Shown piece after piece: positions 36,210-49,508 of a DNA stretch of 61,064 nt. Position numbers and translations under genes: made by a program. The first letter of the stretch is position 1, and the number at the start of each line of letters is the position of its first letter. The notes below the pieces were generated by a model. That model was given only the letters and a program-made list of their open reading frames with translations, was not told the DNA's origin and did no database searches. The stretch lies in contig CAMPET010000290.1 of assembly GCA_946803715.1 (NCBI GenBank), positions 11,136-72,199 of the forward strand, in the 5' to 3' direction. The stretch is from Beroe ovata. Taxonomy: Eukaryota; Ctenophora; Nuda; Beroida; Beroidae.

Positions 36210-37915
36210 CTAGAATCGTGAGTCGTGGTGAGCATCCTGTTGCAGTCGATCAGACAATGGATCGCCAACATAGTTAGGGAGTATCACATTCAGTGTTGAC
36301 AGTGGAAGCTTATTAGATTATCACAGAGCTTAACTTGGATCTACGAATTGATGCATAACTAAGATTTCGATTTTCATTGAGCGTTAATTTTAATCTTTTT
36401 TGGTGTAAGCATGCAGAAAGTTAATCAATTTTTACTGTTTGATAGCTTTACAATTTACATTTTTATCGATTGATGACGACGCATGATTATACGATGACTT
36501 AAAGTAGAAGTTAATGATAATGACTCAACGAATTGGACATTTGGACAATAATAAATTATACCACACCTGTCAGTTGCAGTGACGCTCTTGATAGCTCCCT
36601 ACCCATAACATAGGATCTATGCATCTTGCATAAGAATTATGAAGATATTGTACACAATGCAAATGCACATGCAGTTATAAAGTAGCTATAGTGAGTATAA
36701 GTAGTAAAGTACTATGATTGCTTTACTAAGCGGGCTGAATATTTTGATAATATATGATGTTTGTCGTTTTATCGTTGATCATTAAGATATTGATATGGTC
36801 GACATTCCGCGACATTTTTCCCAACTAAACTTATAGCTTGAATTGTAAACTTGTCGGATTTCTCCCTACCCTTGCTGGCATGGCGGGATTTTATCCGGCG
36901 CCGACGGTAGGGAAAAATCCTACAACTTGTGAACCTATGCAATTTTAGCACTATGAATAAGTCAACGGTAGAAAGGCCCTACAGGATTTGCCAGATATGG
37001 ATGCTATGCGTTTCCTGTACATCTCGTGCGAGCAACGGCAGACAAAATTCTCGTTTCGCGCGCGCGGCCTGTAAATGCAATCATGAAGGAACAATTCTTA
37101 GATTCCATCCTGCGCAAGCATCTCATTTTCAACGAACGCGCACACTTTAATATGCGCGCATGCATTGTACAATGTCAATACACTTTGTGTACACTGTATT
37201 CACTATTCAATACAAACATGCCCATTGCATCTTGGATCGATAAGAAATCACTGACTTAATCATCACCGACCAGGCAACTTAAGACGACATTCTCAGCATA
37301 AGATAAGAACTCATAAGATCAAAACGCATGCAATTAAGCTTGAATACGAACCATGATAGATTCCATTTTGATTTATACACAAGTCTCATTGGCTTGAGTC
37401 TCCCAGGCGATCTCTGTTATATTAATTCCAAGTAATCCCAGTAATCAAATTATGGGATCTGAAACTTAACGAAAACAATCTTATTTAAACAAAATGTAAC
37501 CCATCTGATACTTAATCCTTAACTATCAAAAATGTGAAGGAAGTCAATTAAAATGAAAAATCTGACATCTGCAAGGAATCCATTTGTCCTGCTAAAAATC
37601 ATAAATGTCGACATAATGATAAATGTCGACAAATCAAATGAGAAGGAAAGGAATACAGAAACAATTTGTGAACACTGTCCAATAAATTAAGGTTCAAAAC
37701 TTAACAATAAAAATCTAGGTTAAACAAAATCTAAAGCTTAAAAACAATTACATAAGCCCTCTGAAATCTTCATTAAAATAGATGAAAGACACGAGTCTGA
37801 CACCTGATTTAGGTTCCCGAATTGAAAAACCATGGCAACAGCTAGATCATGAGCTGAGTCCGAATTCCAGTGATTCTCCAATCAAGTGCTGTGATAACTC
37901 AGCATCATCGTACCG
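36210..37915. other. 3' UTR of EDEM3 and convergent spacer
   Basis: This is the tail-to-tail gap between EDEM3 and the Q-rich gene. No gene is seen. A GC-rich patch at 37020-37160 carries GACAAAATTCTCGTTTCGCG, related to the dispersed repeat ends. Confidence 0.5.
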
Positions 37916-40762
37916 TCACAAATTTGACAGGAAATTACTGACATCAATATTATCATTATCCTCCTGGTCACTAGTGTCCTTGTGCAACAATACAAATATC
38001 GATTCTAAGTTTCCGATATTACCGATATTGATGTTCAGATTTTCTGATTTTGACGATGACGATATGGGCGGGAGCGCTTTTGTTGACGTAACCGTGACAA
38101 CAGGATTTGATTGCGGAGGGGTGCAACTATCAATCTCCATAGGTTCTGGTTTAATAGCGGGAGGGGGAGGAGGAGGGGTGTACCCATCCCAACAACAATC
38201 CTCCTTCTCTTCCTTCTTCACGACAAGTTCCGCTTTGATAACCGGTGACAGAGCCTGCGTTTTCACGATATCGGGTTGTCCCTGCTGAACGCTGTCAACA
38301 CCTGCTGATTCGCTAGTGACAACATCAGCAGATACCGGCGTGGGTCCAGATGGTGAAGTGCTCATCTTCTTCACTCTTTTCCGCGATTTTGTTTCCCCGG
38401 GCGAGCCGGATGAATTGTCGTGAGTCATTTCTTCGTTGTCAGACCCACCGGTCTTATCGAATTCCTCTGACTGACAACACATGGTGTTGATGACGTCATC
38501 TGACAGCACTGCGAACTCCCCCTTCTGTACTGCCATGTCCATGTTTTCGTAAAACGGGATCAAACTCTGCGAGAAGAGGAATTCACAATTATAATATCAC
38601 GAGATCAAACCTATCCGTTCTCAAAGTATTGCTCCGAAGTATCTAGTAAAAAAAACTCAATAGCATAATGAATTACCTTACGGAAAATCTCACGGACTCC
38701 CCCATTTTGAACACCGTAGTCCCTCAACTTAGACATGATCTCTTTAGTCAACGCATCCAGGAGAAGGTCGTGAGCTGCTTGGTCTAAATAGAACGGGGTC
38801 AAAGTAGACTGACGCGTGTTTTTATCTTATAGGCGTGAATTATCTTATAGGCGAGAATTTTGGAAACTCAGAAGAAGTAAATCGACAATTGCCGAATCGA
38901 CTTTCCGTGATTTATCAAATGAAATGATTATCTCACTTCTACTTGGAGAAGCAATGTGTGACGAGACCAGACTGTTTTTGAGTGTACTACTGCTACAGTT
39001 CACCTCTTCTGCTTCTGTAGTTCGGGGTCTTTCAACTGGAACAACCTGGAGAATCAGTTATCAATATACTCACAGAGATGTGTTAAAACAAAGATGTGTT
39101 GAAACGGGCATAAGTCCGTTTGCCACTTAGGCCTGGCGCCGGTCTTATGCCGGTCTAACGCCGGTCTAACAGTGATTATTATCGTAATGGTGTACGAATA
39201 TGACGTGATGTTTGACAACAAGATGGACCGATTTTATTGGTGACACCAGCAAATTAAGCCGCGCACTAATGCGACGTGCATTTGAGGTTGTTGTCAAGTA
39301 CTCAGCTACATTGAATTCATGAAAGCACCTCGCAGTAGTCTAAATAATAATCACTCTATAATGAGTGATCCATACCGATCCCATATTGTGAGTATTTTGT
39401 GACATGATTCTCAAGTCACTCGACCAACATATTCGACATGTGACCAGATGGATATGTCCGCTCAATGGTGGACCTAAGTGAAGGTCACGAGGGGTCTTGA
39501 GAATGCGAATTCAGCATTTTATTCAAGTTCTACAGAGCACTCTGAACACTGTAACAAAGACTTTAGCACCGACGACGCAAAATACGTAGATTTCGGGTAG
39601 CATGTGGGAAATCACGCATCTGGTGACTTACATTTCAGTCCCATGCTAATCTGATTTTTTGTGGCTAAAGCCTATTGTTCAAGCGATTAGAGAAGAATTG
39701 CCCTTCATAACACAATTAATTTCACACCTCATGTAATACACAAGGGGACAGGTAATCTAGGTGTGTCTTTCACCCACTTTCTTACGTGAGGTGTGCTATT
39801 GTGTAGATGATAGACAGACATTCCAAGAATTAGAAGGTCTTATTATCATGTGAATGAATTTATTCATTGTGAATCATCAGGAGAATGAATTTAGTGAGAT
39901 TGGCTTTGAGGTACAGTACGGACATTAATCATTCCACAGAAGAATTTATCAATGAATTTTCACATGGCTTGAGCGTGGGTTATTTCACAAACCTGAACAG
40001 GCACGGTCTGGGCTACTTTGGGTGGCAATTTCTGCACGGGGTTACTATTCCCAGACTGTGAGGCAATGGTAACGGGCAGCGTTGCTGGTCTGGTGGCGTA
40101 GCTGTGCGTGGTCACACAATTCTCCCCACTGTTCACGGACTTGAAGCCACTCGTGAGCATTGCGATATCTTCGTACGCTGGCGAGAGGGTGGTCTGCGAT
40201 TCCGGAGTAACGAGTGATCCAGCTTTGTTGAAGCGGACAGTGTTAGCCACAGTTACCATGACCATGGCGCTACTGGACGGTGAGGGTCTACTGAAGAAGA
40301 CCGGTTTACGAGACATGTCTTGGTGATCGGAGGGCGTGGCTTGGTCCCTGGGGAGAGGGAAACTTTCATAGTCGATAAACAGCGAGATTAGGCTGGAGAA
40401 TACTATTCACCTTGATACGTAACTTTCAATTAATTACCTCGCATAGTTTCAATGAAACGCTGGATGGGCAACGAACCTAATCGATACTGTGACTGTGGAT
40501 GGATCTTTGAGGCCGCCTGACGGCGAGGTCATTCCTTCAGAGGAATGTGGGATGAGAATTTGTGAGGCAGGTCCTTTCTTCCTCGACTTTGCAGCGGGGA
40601 TTTTGAGAGTCCTGTTTGTCCGTGACAGTCCTTGACTGTCCGTGACATTTGGTTTTGGAATGGAGATATTGGGAGGCATGGCTTGGAGTATTTCACCGTG
40701 TCTGAATGCAGGTCTTCTCTGTTGCTGTTGCTGTTGTTGTTGCTGTTGTTGTTGTTGTTGTT

Positions 40763-40793
<31 letters not shown>

Positions 40794-42601
40794 NNNNNNN
40801 NNNNNNNTGTTGTTGTTGTTGTTGTTGCTGCTGGGCGAGGAGGAAACTCTGCTGCTTCATCTGTTCCTGGTGTTGCTTCATAGCCATGTGCTGATGCGCA
40901 GCAACTATTGGGTGAGAAGCAGGGAGGTGATGGAGGGTATTGGGGAGGTTGCTTGCGGCGGATAGTTGCTGTGGGAAGACAGGGAGGAATTGAACTTCAC
41001 TCCCACTTGCTGGAACATCGGAGGAAATCTGAGAGGGAGTTGGGAACTGAGTTGCTGCGATTTCCGAGGGAAAGTTAAGATGTTGCAACACATTTTGCTG
41101 TTGCGGTTGCTGCTGCCGTACAATTAGTTGCTGCTGTTGTTGCTGTGGTTGCTGACCCGCTGACAGCTGAAGTTGCTTCTGTAGAATGTGAAGATTGCTC
41201 ATGTTGTTAAGAGGAGCGGCAGAGGGAATGGCCGGATGTCTGAGGGGCTTATGGCTGGCAGCAGACATCATGTTACTCGCTGTCATAGACGAGACTCTCC
41301 CCATGGAACTGGGAATTTGGGGACTGGGTTGTTGTTGCTGCTGGCTCTTGTTCTGACGCTCGAGCAACATTTGGAGCTTTGACTTGGTTTGAAGAAGTTC
41401 GAATTGGAGTTTCCTATCGCTCATTTGTTCCAAGAATTGTTGTTGTTGTTGTTGCTGTTGTGGTGGAGTTGCGTCTTCCGAAAACTGAAATGAGAAAGTT
41501 GTGAAGATTAAAGATTTATGTTGATGTAAAAAACGTCGTTTTTGCACAATTGTGGGATATCAATTATAAGGCTAGAACCTGAGGTGTGACGCAGTTCTGT
41601 AAGCTATTCGCTAAGCTGTGCCGGACCTGAAGCTGCTGGTGTAGTGGCAGTCCTGGTTGTTGCTCTGGTACAAGGCCGGCAGGAGCTCCAGTAGGTGGCA
41701 AGTTACCAGGTACCATGGCACCTGTTGCCATGGCATCGGGTGGTATCATAGTTCCAGAACTCTGGTTGAGAATGTTGTTGAGTTGCTGTATCTGCTCAGA
41801 CAACTGATGTTTCAATTCGACCACTTGTGAAAGACTGTTCATTTGCATCTGAGGAAGAAAGGTGTGTGAGATATTTTGTTGGTTAGGGAAAGCCAGACAA
41901 TATAATAGAAGTTCATAAGGAGGCCAGAAACATTTCATTGTTACAGAAAGCACTCATGTAGTTAGTCAAATCTTATTTCGTGGCTATGCACACAAACGAA
42001 CAAAGAAGTATAAGAAAGTACCTGAAAGTAAAAGGGAGGTATCAAAGTAAAAGAAAGCGCCTATAGGCTACAATACATGGATCGCATCGACTGATCGTTA
42101 TGCGGGCCAAAATACCCGTTAATGATATGATAAGAAACAACAGTTTTGCCTTTTGGCCTGGTCATATAATATTCATAGTTATTCGTTACTTGCTCACGTA
42201 TCGATTCCTGTTGAACAGATTTATTTTGTAAATGACAGTACACTAGGATTTACCAATATTCTTGATCAGATGTAAGCCCATGTGAAGTGAGGAAGTGCAT
42301 TTAAACTGGTAGCGGGGTTCCAACCCCCTGCAAACATTGAGGAACTGAGTTTAACTTTGTTCAATACGCTCCGAAAGCAGTTTTCGCGGCGGTGGTTACA
42401 GCAAACACATTATTATTAGGAGGAATAGAACGGGAGCAGAACACACTCACAAGAACTCCCAATTCCCATGTAGAGTGTAGAAATTCCGTGAGGAAGACAA
42501 TAGACACGCGGTTGACTGATCGGAAAATTACCTCATGGGCTTGCGGGAATCGTAACTTAACATATAAACTCTTATTCATTCCTTCAATCGGGGGGGGGGG
42601 N

Positions 42602-42674
<73 letters not shown>

Positions 42675-43934
42675 ACAACAAAAGCTCGATGAAAGTGCAG
42701 ATCAGCGCGGGCAAGAATTGGGGAGTCGAAGGAGGGAAACATTCCATGTGTGCTAATTCCGATGTGATCTGCTGGCACTGCACGGCGCCTAGTGGAACAA
42801 GCCAGGTGAGATCATGAGTGCAGGCTAAAATTGCGCCGAATCATGCTCAAAATGCGCCCCAATGCCACTTTAGGCTGAGCGAAATTAGGTCTCCCGTTTG
42901 TACTCTATAAGCATCCAATTGCGGTGCAAATGCGTTCAAATATATCAAAATGCGCTCAATGAACCGGCACTCCCGAGTTTAACGATGGAACAAAGTTTCA
43001 GCTGCAACTCGCAGCACCGAGCCCTATAGAGTCTGAGCCGAGGCCCGAGAAACTTGTTAATGGAACAGTAAACTAAAACACTGTGTAACAGTGAACTAAA
43101 ACAGTGCGAAACAGAAAACTAAAACACTACTATAATAGCATGTGAGTTGTTATTCATCTACTATTATATTGTAGCACGTTCTAAGTTAACAACTACTACA
43201 GAGTATAGTGCTTTGCATAGCACCTGGCGGTTAACAGATTGAGATACGTGCATATATAAAAGCTGTATTCGTACTGTGAATGCGCTTAGCTAAATAGTGC
43301 ACGTCTACTGCACCTATAGCTCGTTCCAGGGGTCCTTTGCCTTTACGTGCCCATATATGGCATAATTCGAGACGACGGCAGACGTGGATCGAAGGTCAGC
43401 TGAGATATGCTGCAAGATACATGGCAACATACGTAGCATTAGCAACACACAGGAGTATTCAGAGCAACTCTCGCCTATACGTGAGAAATTCTTATTCCGC
43501 GTAGGCACTATCTCACACTTTAGGCAGTAGCTTCTGCAGTCTACACAACTATAATTATAAAACGAAAAGAATAACATTACAACGAAAAGAATAACATTAC
43601 AAAATATGTAAAATAGACAGTCAGTCACGTTAAATAGACAGTCAGTCGCGTAAAATAGACAGTCAGTCACGTAAAATAGACATTCAGTCACGTAAATTAG
43701 ACAGTCAGTCACGTGAATACTGAATATATTGTCGGTCGATAATGCAAGACAATGAACAATGAACACTTCCAGAGGAATCCTCTTCCGGTCTAGGAGATAA
43801 TCGGGATTTCGATATCAAATGAGGTTATTTCTTTCATTCATCAAATAATCTGATCATCTCAAGTTCATGCACTGACTCACCGGAAAACTGTTGTTGAGCA
43901 TATTTTCTTGTTTATTCCCGGAGTGTTTTGGACA
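37916..43934 (-). CDS. Glutamine-rich, probably nuclear protein (partial model)
   Basis: I do not recognise the family. Exons with matching phases, in transcript order: 43934-43881, (uncertain pieces around the 42.6-kb artefact), 41848-41627, 41484-40477, 40347-39993, a segment starting at 39045, 38808-38677, 38566-37916. The protein contains amphipathic leucine-rich segments (VELKHQLSEQIQQLNNIL, and LQFELLQTKSKLQMLLERQ), long Gln tracts broken by 14 Ns, a KIPAAKSRKKG basic patch, a conserved-looking helical region (LLLDALTKEIMSKLRDYGVQ) and an acidic Ser/Pro-rich C terminus with IKPEPME, a possible sumoylation consensus. The composition suggests a chromatin or transcription cofactor; that is inference. 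The start is not resolved; the first exon may be near 45079-45150. Two adjacent genes wrongly merged here cannot be excluded. Confidence 0.6.
40794..40807. other. Assembly gap inside poly-Gln tract
   Basis: Fourteen Ns interrupt the CAA/CAG repeat of the Q-rich gene. The placeholder length breaks the frame, although Gln is encoded in frame on both sides. Confidence 0.95.
42591..42674. other. Poly-G / N / poly-C assembly artefact
   Basis: Ten Gs, one N at 42601, then 73 Cs. It sits inside or next to a possible exon of the Q-rich gene (MNKSLYVKLRFPQAHE with a donor near 42535). Confidence 0.85.
43608..43712. repeat. 21-bp tandem repeat
   Basis: Five units of GTAAAATAGACAGTCAGTCA plus C, with few substitutions, preceded by two copies of a 20-bp AACGAAAAGAATAACATTAC unit at 43561-43600. 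It lies in an intron of the Q-rich gene. Confidence 0.92.
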
Positions 43935-45988
43935 CTGTAGGAAGGAAATAGGTATGAAGTCAATATTGGGATGTATTAAAAATTTATCATTCGGTTATGA
44001 GATAGGTAGCTGCTGGCGCTAGACTTCATACTTCATAGATAGTATGCTTTAATCACAAATGTGCATTACAATTCTTTTAGCTATAGCACCGCGATATATA
44101 CTCAGGAAGAATAAAATATTTTCCGTGTTTTAGAAAGTGATTGAAGTTGTATCGAGATAGGTTCGCGGATAAAAATAGGAAAATCTTCACATGACCTACT
44201 TCTCGCGACAACGAAGGCCAAAGTAATAGACGTATGGAAAATGGTACGATCGAAATCAATTGTCCTAATATCTATTCTAAAGGGATCTTGAATTATAACG
44301 ACGTTGCTCATCAGGAATGAACTTATTAACTAGTGCCCTGGGGAGCCATTCGATATTTCATCGATCAGTTGAAATTGAGCAAGACTAAATCACATTAGGG
44401 AGCCCAAAGCGCTATAGCATACAAATATGACCTATAGAAACGTAATCGAATAATGTAGCCTCAGCCTGGCTGTCATTGGTGCATCCCCTTGTAAATCCAA
44501 TCAGAATAAATTCGATCAGATAATTGAATGAACTAATGACGAAAATCAGGTTTGCCCAACGCGATATAACGCAAAACTCAGGGACTGTCGTTCGAAATCA
44601 CATTACAAGAAATATTTAAAGCCCGAATCATGAAATATCATATGCGATAGCTATTATGCCATTTGTTCCAGTCATTTTTCTGCAGAGGTATGATAGCAAC
44701 GATTTGATATATACCGTGCGATGGAGGCATCATCATTGAGAGATGAAATACCGGGTGGTATTATATCACAGAAAATTGCACGTGCTGAGGATGAGGAGAA
44801 GAGAGTCACACCGCATAGCAACAGTACCAGGGGGTGGGGGTAATATAGTTTAGCATTACTAGATATTATACTGCTAAGATAGATATAAGATGGTTATTTA
44901 CATAGTTATCCACCATAGTCTAATATAGTCATGTGATTAGAAACCATGTGAGCACTGACTTATCTAAATCATTAATCTCATTGAATCAGAAAGAACATCA
45001 GCAATGGAACTATCTTGGATAAAACTTGGCAAAAGTCCAAACTTATACGACTCTAAAAGTGACTGGATTTTTACCAACCTGTTTGTTCTGTGACAAGCAT
45101 GAAGAGTTGCAATTTCTCATCCCAGGTAGCTATATCCGGATTGTCACTCACTCGTGTAATTGTCTCGGGTCATAATCTGGTTCAGGGGTGTGGGGTAAAT
45201 CACAATCACTATAATAATAATAATAATCAGTTATCTAGAATTTCTTCGATTGATAAAGTCAGTCGTCAGAGGCAAGGTTAATAATCCAAGAACTTATTCA
45301 GACACTTCGATAGGAAACTTGAAACTTCAGGCACATGAAATTGTAAAATGAGAAAGAAAATCGTTACAGCTGATTGCCCAAAAATGCGGTAAATTGCCAT
45401 TTCTTGAGTTTGAGATTTGAGGCATAGCTCACGATTCACGAAAAAAAATACCACTGATAATAAATCTTAAATCTGGAGTCAATGCCAAAATCAACGTGAT
45501 CAATCTATATCATGAGGTGTATCGGAAACATCAACATAATAAAACGTGACAAGGAATATATTCAAAAAGTTATGAATCAACATTCACAGCATGGATTAAT
45601 AGTGTCGATTATAGATGGACTTCCGGCCAAAGGTGGTGGTGGTGATTGGTGACACCAAGAAACTGATCCAGAGTGGAAATAAAGTCGGCATACGAGCGAT
45701 ACGGCGTAGCTTATGCCTGTGCGACCATAGCAATTATACATTCAGGATCAGTATAACTCGTGGAATAGAGACCAGGTGCAACGCCTCATCCAGGACAACA
45801 AAGGCTAATTATAGTCCCTAATTATCTTCCCATTATCAAACAATGAAGCTGGAGTGATGTGCGAACTCAAATACCATGAATATTTACTAAATAAAAGAAA
45901 CTGGTGAAATGAAATAATCATCAAGACAATAAACGCTATTTATATTTTAATTTCTATAATCCCATGGCCACAGTGAAATTAACAAGCA

Positions 45989-46057
45989 CACGTGCTGCGC
46001 GCGCTTAATCGTATGAGTCATGTGGTTTATCACGTGATAATATCACCGAGTCACGTG
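45989..46057. promoter_or_regulatory. CACGTG E-box cluster 1
   Basis: CACGTG occurs at 45989, 46031 and 46052. The middle one sits in a perfect 14-bp palindrome (TTATCACGTGATAA, 46027-46040). The site lies between the Q-rich gene (leftward) and the 47.3-kb gene (rightward). CACGTG is the core for bHLH factors of the USF/Myc/TFE type; function here is inference. Confidence 0.45.
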
Positions 46058-46980
46058 TCACCACGGAAACGAGGATTACCCAATCAGAGGGCGGGAATTT
46101 CAACATGAAAACACAGTCTCGTGAGGAGCGGTTGATCAAAATGACCTGGCCTACGTACCTTCTCGAGGTATCCGATTGGTTCACGGAGCTCCTGACTCGC
46201 AGTGCACTTGTCTCATACCCTCATGAGAGTAATGCGAGAGCAGTGAAAAATAGGAGAAGGTGGTATATATCATCGAACAGTGCACTGCTCCCAATGTGGA
46301 CATATAACCGCCCCCTCCCCCTCCTTCGGGAAACTAGGTGCGGGGGTAAACATCAATATATATTATCAGAGAGACGAATGGGAGATAGGGGTCTCACGAT
46401 GGGATTGTGGATAGGTATATTACATTCGGCGAGCGTGTAAAATTGTGTATTTGCTGGGATATAGGAGATAGGTTTCACAGGATCTCAATGATATATATCG
46501 TCTATCGTGGTCTGGTTCTTCCCTTGCAACTCAGATTACAATTGTGGACTATTATACCTATAATAATGAGTGTAGGAATAGATATTGGAGTTGGATCTTA
46601 CTCAAAACATTAATTCTTAGATTTCAAACTTCACGGGTTTTTGAGGTCCATAGCCATTAGTCATACCAGATCCAATACATCAGCTACAGTAGGTACTACA
46701 TAGAACAAGGATAGATCCTATACCTCTAACCTCTACAATCGGTCTAAGGAATAATACAACTATCATGTAAACGCTGTGTGTTGCTATGACAACCGGAGTC
46801 CGCTTTTGTGATAATCAGCCTCGTTTTATCATTAAACATCCATCAAGTACAGGAAATAAACAGGTAAATGAGTGTTCACTCTGATAGAATGGCTGCATGA
46901 GCTCAGTTCACGTTTCACAACGCTCAGTATTTTGCTTAGAGAAGTTGCTTTTGGAAGTTCGAGTCCGTATCAATGATATC

Positions 46981-47038
46981 TATTGGAGTTCGACGATTGT
47001 TTAGCCAAATATAGTTAAACAATTGTCGGACTCCAATA
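46981..47038. ncRNA. Small-RNA-like hairpin (candidate)
   Basis: Arms of about 23 bases around ATTGGAGTTCGACGATTGTT fold on a 12-base loop. As RNA, every arm position pairs, including two G:U wobbles, giving an uninterrupted stem. It is about 290 bases upstream of the gene that starts at 47328. It may be a microRNA-like or siRNA precursor, a transposon remnant or a chance palindrome; expression is unknown. Confidence 0.35.
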
Positions 47039-47327
47039 TAGTTGTTATTCCTGTTGTTAATCGCCTCTTAATACCATGATACAAAAAAGAATCAGTGATA
47101 AGATGGATTTGAGATGAAGGTTGAAAGAGACCATCATAAGCCCAAGGAGTTATCCAAGGTCAATCCTCCAAGGTACAACTACGTTTTGCTGACCAAAGTT
47201 GAGCTTATATGACTCAAATGCAGACCAAAAATTTCGGCTGAGTAGGAAAATTGAATATGTAAACTGAAACTAAGGTCCATGTTTGCAAGATGCTCTTATA
47301 ATAGAGCTGATATTACTATTAGCACAA

Positions 47328-49508
47328 ATGCATGACTCCCCCAGACCTGCTGCTTATCCGGCCGTGATCCAGCTTCACGAAACCCTGCCGCTCTCTCGAG
47401 GGAACAGCAAGAAACAGGAACTCCGCCGGGAGAGATCACGCCGCGTGGATGTGACTGTTCCGCCGAAACCTCCGCAAGCGACCGTGACGTTCACGTCGGA
47501 GCGCGCGTCGCGTCTCCGCAGTCAGCTGGAGGCAGCAGGGCTGACAGATTATATCGCAATGCAGGTATTTCATTTTTGAGAGGGAGAGGAGAGATATTTT
47601 TAGAAAGGAGAAGAATTCTGAGCCGTCATTCGCTTTGAATGACGACTCAGTAAAGTAAATCGTCACTGATAACTATAAGTTAAGAAGAGTATTTTGAAAG
47701 GGAGAAATGGGTGAGCGAGAAACAAAACTGACGTTTCGGTCCCCTGATCAACTGGTTTATAATGAGGCAAAGGCGAGGTCTCTGCGAACCAGTGCCAAGT
47801 GGAAGAGAACTGTGTCAAGGATATTGGATACTCGGCCCGGAGATATCAAGTGAGTCGGAATGTATTCCCAACTGTAAAATCTGAATCTAGTGTGAGGTTG
47901 AGTTAAAAAAAGTTGGGAATTCTTAGTCTCATTCGTTTGCGTGGTTCGAATGTTTGCGTGTCACTCCTTAGCTCAGAATTACACACACAGAATTACCAGT
48001 GACACAAAACACAGAATATAAAAACTGCGGTGCTACTACTGTTCACATAATATTAGCCCAACACATTAGTAGACCTAAGTCTGAATTCCAAAAACTCCAG
48101 TGAGTGTAATACTATGCTAAAACAACATATATGTTCCATGATCTGAAACTCTGCGAATAACATTTGTCCGCCATTATTCATGACTCAGCTAACTTCTATG
48201 TGACTGCAGGTGTTCCAAGCCTATCATGAGTTACTGTATTCTATGAATCTTGCTGATCCCCAGTATGTCAATGAATGTGAATTTTTAAAAAATTTACACA
48301 GGACTGCGGATAAAATTTCAATCAAAACTTGCGGCAGGTTGCTCAGTAATAAATGCTAGCTTTATAGCTGAAAAAGACGTTTATACTCGCCTACTACCAG
48401 AGTTTGACCACTATAATTGCAACTCGATCCCATTTGGATAACTTTGAGATCATGACCGACAACATTGAGCAAATGTGTTTAGAAACTTGTTCAAATTTCC
48501 TTATAAAGCTCGACCAAGGGCATCACATGACACTCTCAGTTGTGTCACTGCAACACGCCCCAACACATGACCGAGCACTCACAACTTTCTGAGATCGACC
48601 AGATCTTCGTGTCGCTATATATCCTAGACACGATCATGACTAAAAATCTGACCCTTTATATAAACTACACTTTCACGACAACATTGCGTTACTAAACAGT
48701 CACTGTACACACATTCATGAAGTACACCACCTCTAAATTCAACAGAAAATTCAACAGAAAACCTCACAATACGGCCCCACTCAGATATATACTATTCCCT
48801 CACACTCGCAGGTATCACTCACGTGGCGTACAGACGGTTGATCCCATGGTGGACGAAATGCACAACAACTTCTCCGTAATACACGAGGAATCGTCCTCAT
48901 CCGATAGACGATCCGGGGACGCTACCAACAGCGCACACAACGAGGCTAGTGTGTCACGAGGGGGAGCGGCGCTGGTGGCATCGCGAGGCACCGTGGCATC
49001 AAAACACTCTGAGCTGTACTTTTACCGGTATCTAACCGCTAAGCGGTATGGTGAGCTTAAGGACTGCACCTATCTGAGGATAAGGCCACCAAAGGAAGGA
49101 GAGGGTAATAACACGGCCCCGAACAGCAAGACGGAAATCGGTCGGGCGATGTCCGTAACATCCTCTTCCTCATCGGTGGAGCACCGCCGCGCAGCACGTG
49201 CAGCTCTGAACAAGTCACGTGTTCTGAACCGACTCCGTAACTTCCGGTCTGGGAGCAGATTTGAGCACGTGCAGGTTGTCACGGCAACGGATACGCCCAT
49301 CGGCCGCTCTCGAGAGGGCTCTCAAGTTTCACTCAGCGAGCAGAGCTTTGAGACGGTAAAGAGTACGCAGTTCAAGAAGCAGCTGAGGGTCGGAGATAAG
49401 GATTCGGGATCGGTCCTGATTCACCTTCTACCGCCCCTAAAACAGAGCAAACCCGGTGCCCTTCGTAAACAGCAGAACAAGAATCTGTCGTCTGCTCTGA
49501 ACAACTGA
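47328..49508 (+). CDS. Unrecognised 360-residue protein
   Basis: I do not recognise this gene. Three exons join in phase: 47328-47564, 47701-47849, 48812-49508. The ATG follows an acceptor-like TTACTATTAG by five bases. The product is basic and Ser/Arg-rich, with a LRSQLEAAGLTDYIAMQ helix in exon 1, SPDQLVYNEAKARSLRTSAK in exon 2, and a long exon 3 with SSSSDRR, TSSSSSVEHRRAARAALNKS and a KQSKPGALRKQQ tail. No signal peptide or membrane segment is visible. The acceptor at 47700 has a weak pyrimidine tract, so exon 2 is the least certain. An alternative exon after 48209 (VFQAYHELLYSMNLADPQ) also joins exon 1 in phase 0. Confidence 0.6.

Noticed and set aside
42361-42817. Poly-Gly and poly-Pro proteins across the homopolymer
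   Set aside because: The coding arises from the poly-G/N/poly-C artefact.
45079-45151. Exon reading SDNPDIATWDEKLQLFMLV as first coding exon of the Q-rich gene
   Set aside because: In that frame the next exon (43934-43881) hits a stop; another frame (starting MRNCNSSC) fits, so I left the start unresolved.
48210-48358. Exon-like frame VFQAYHELLYSMNLADPQ
   Set aside because: It joins exon 1 of the 47.3-kb gene in phase but ends in a stop and cannot join the long third exon; kept only as an alternative.
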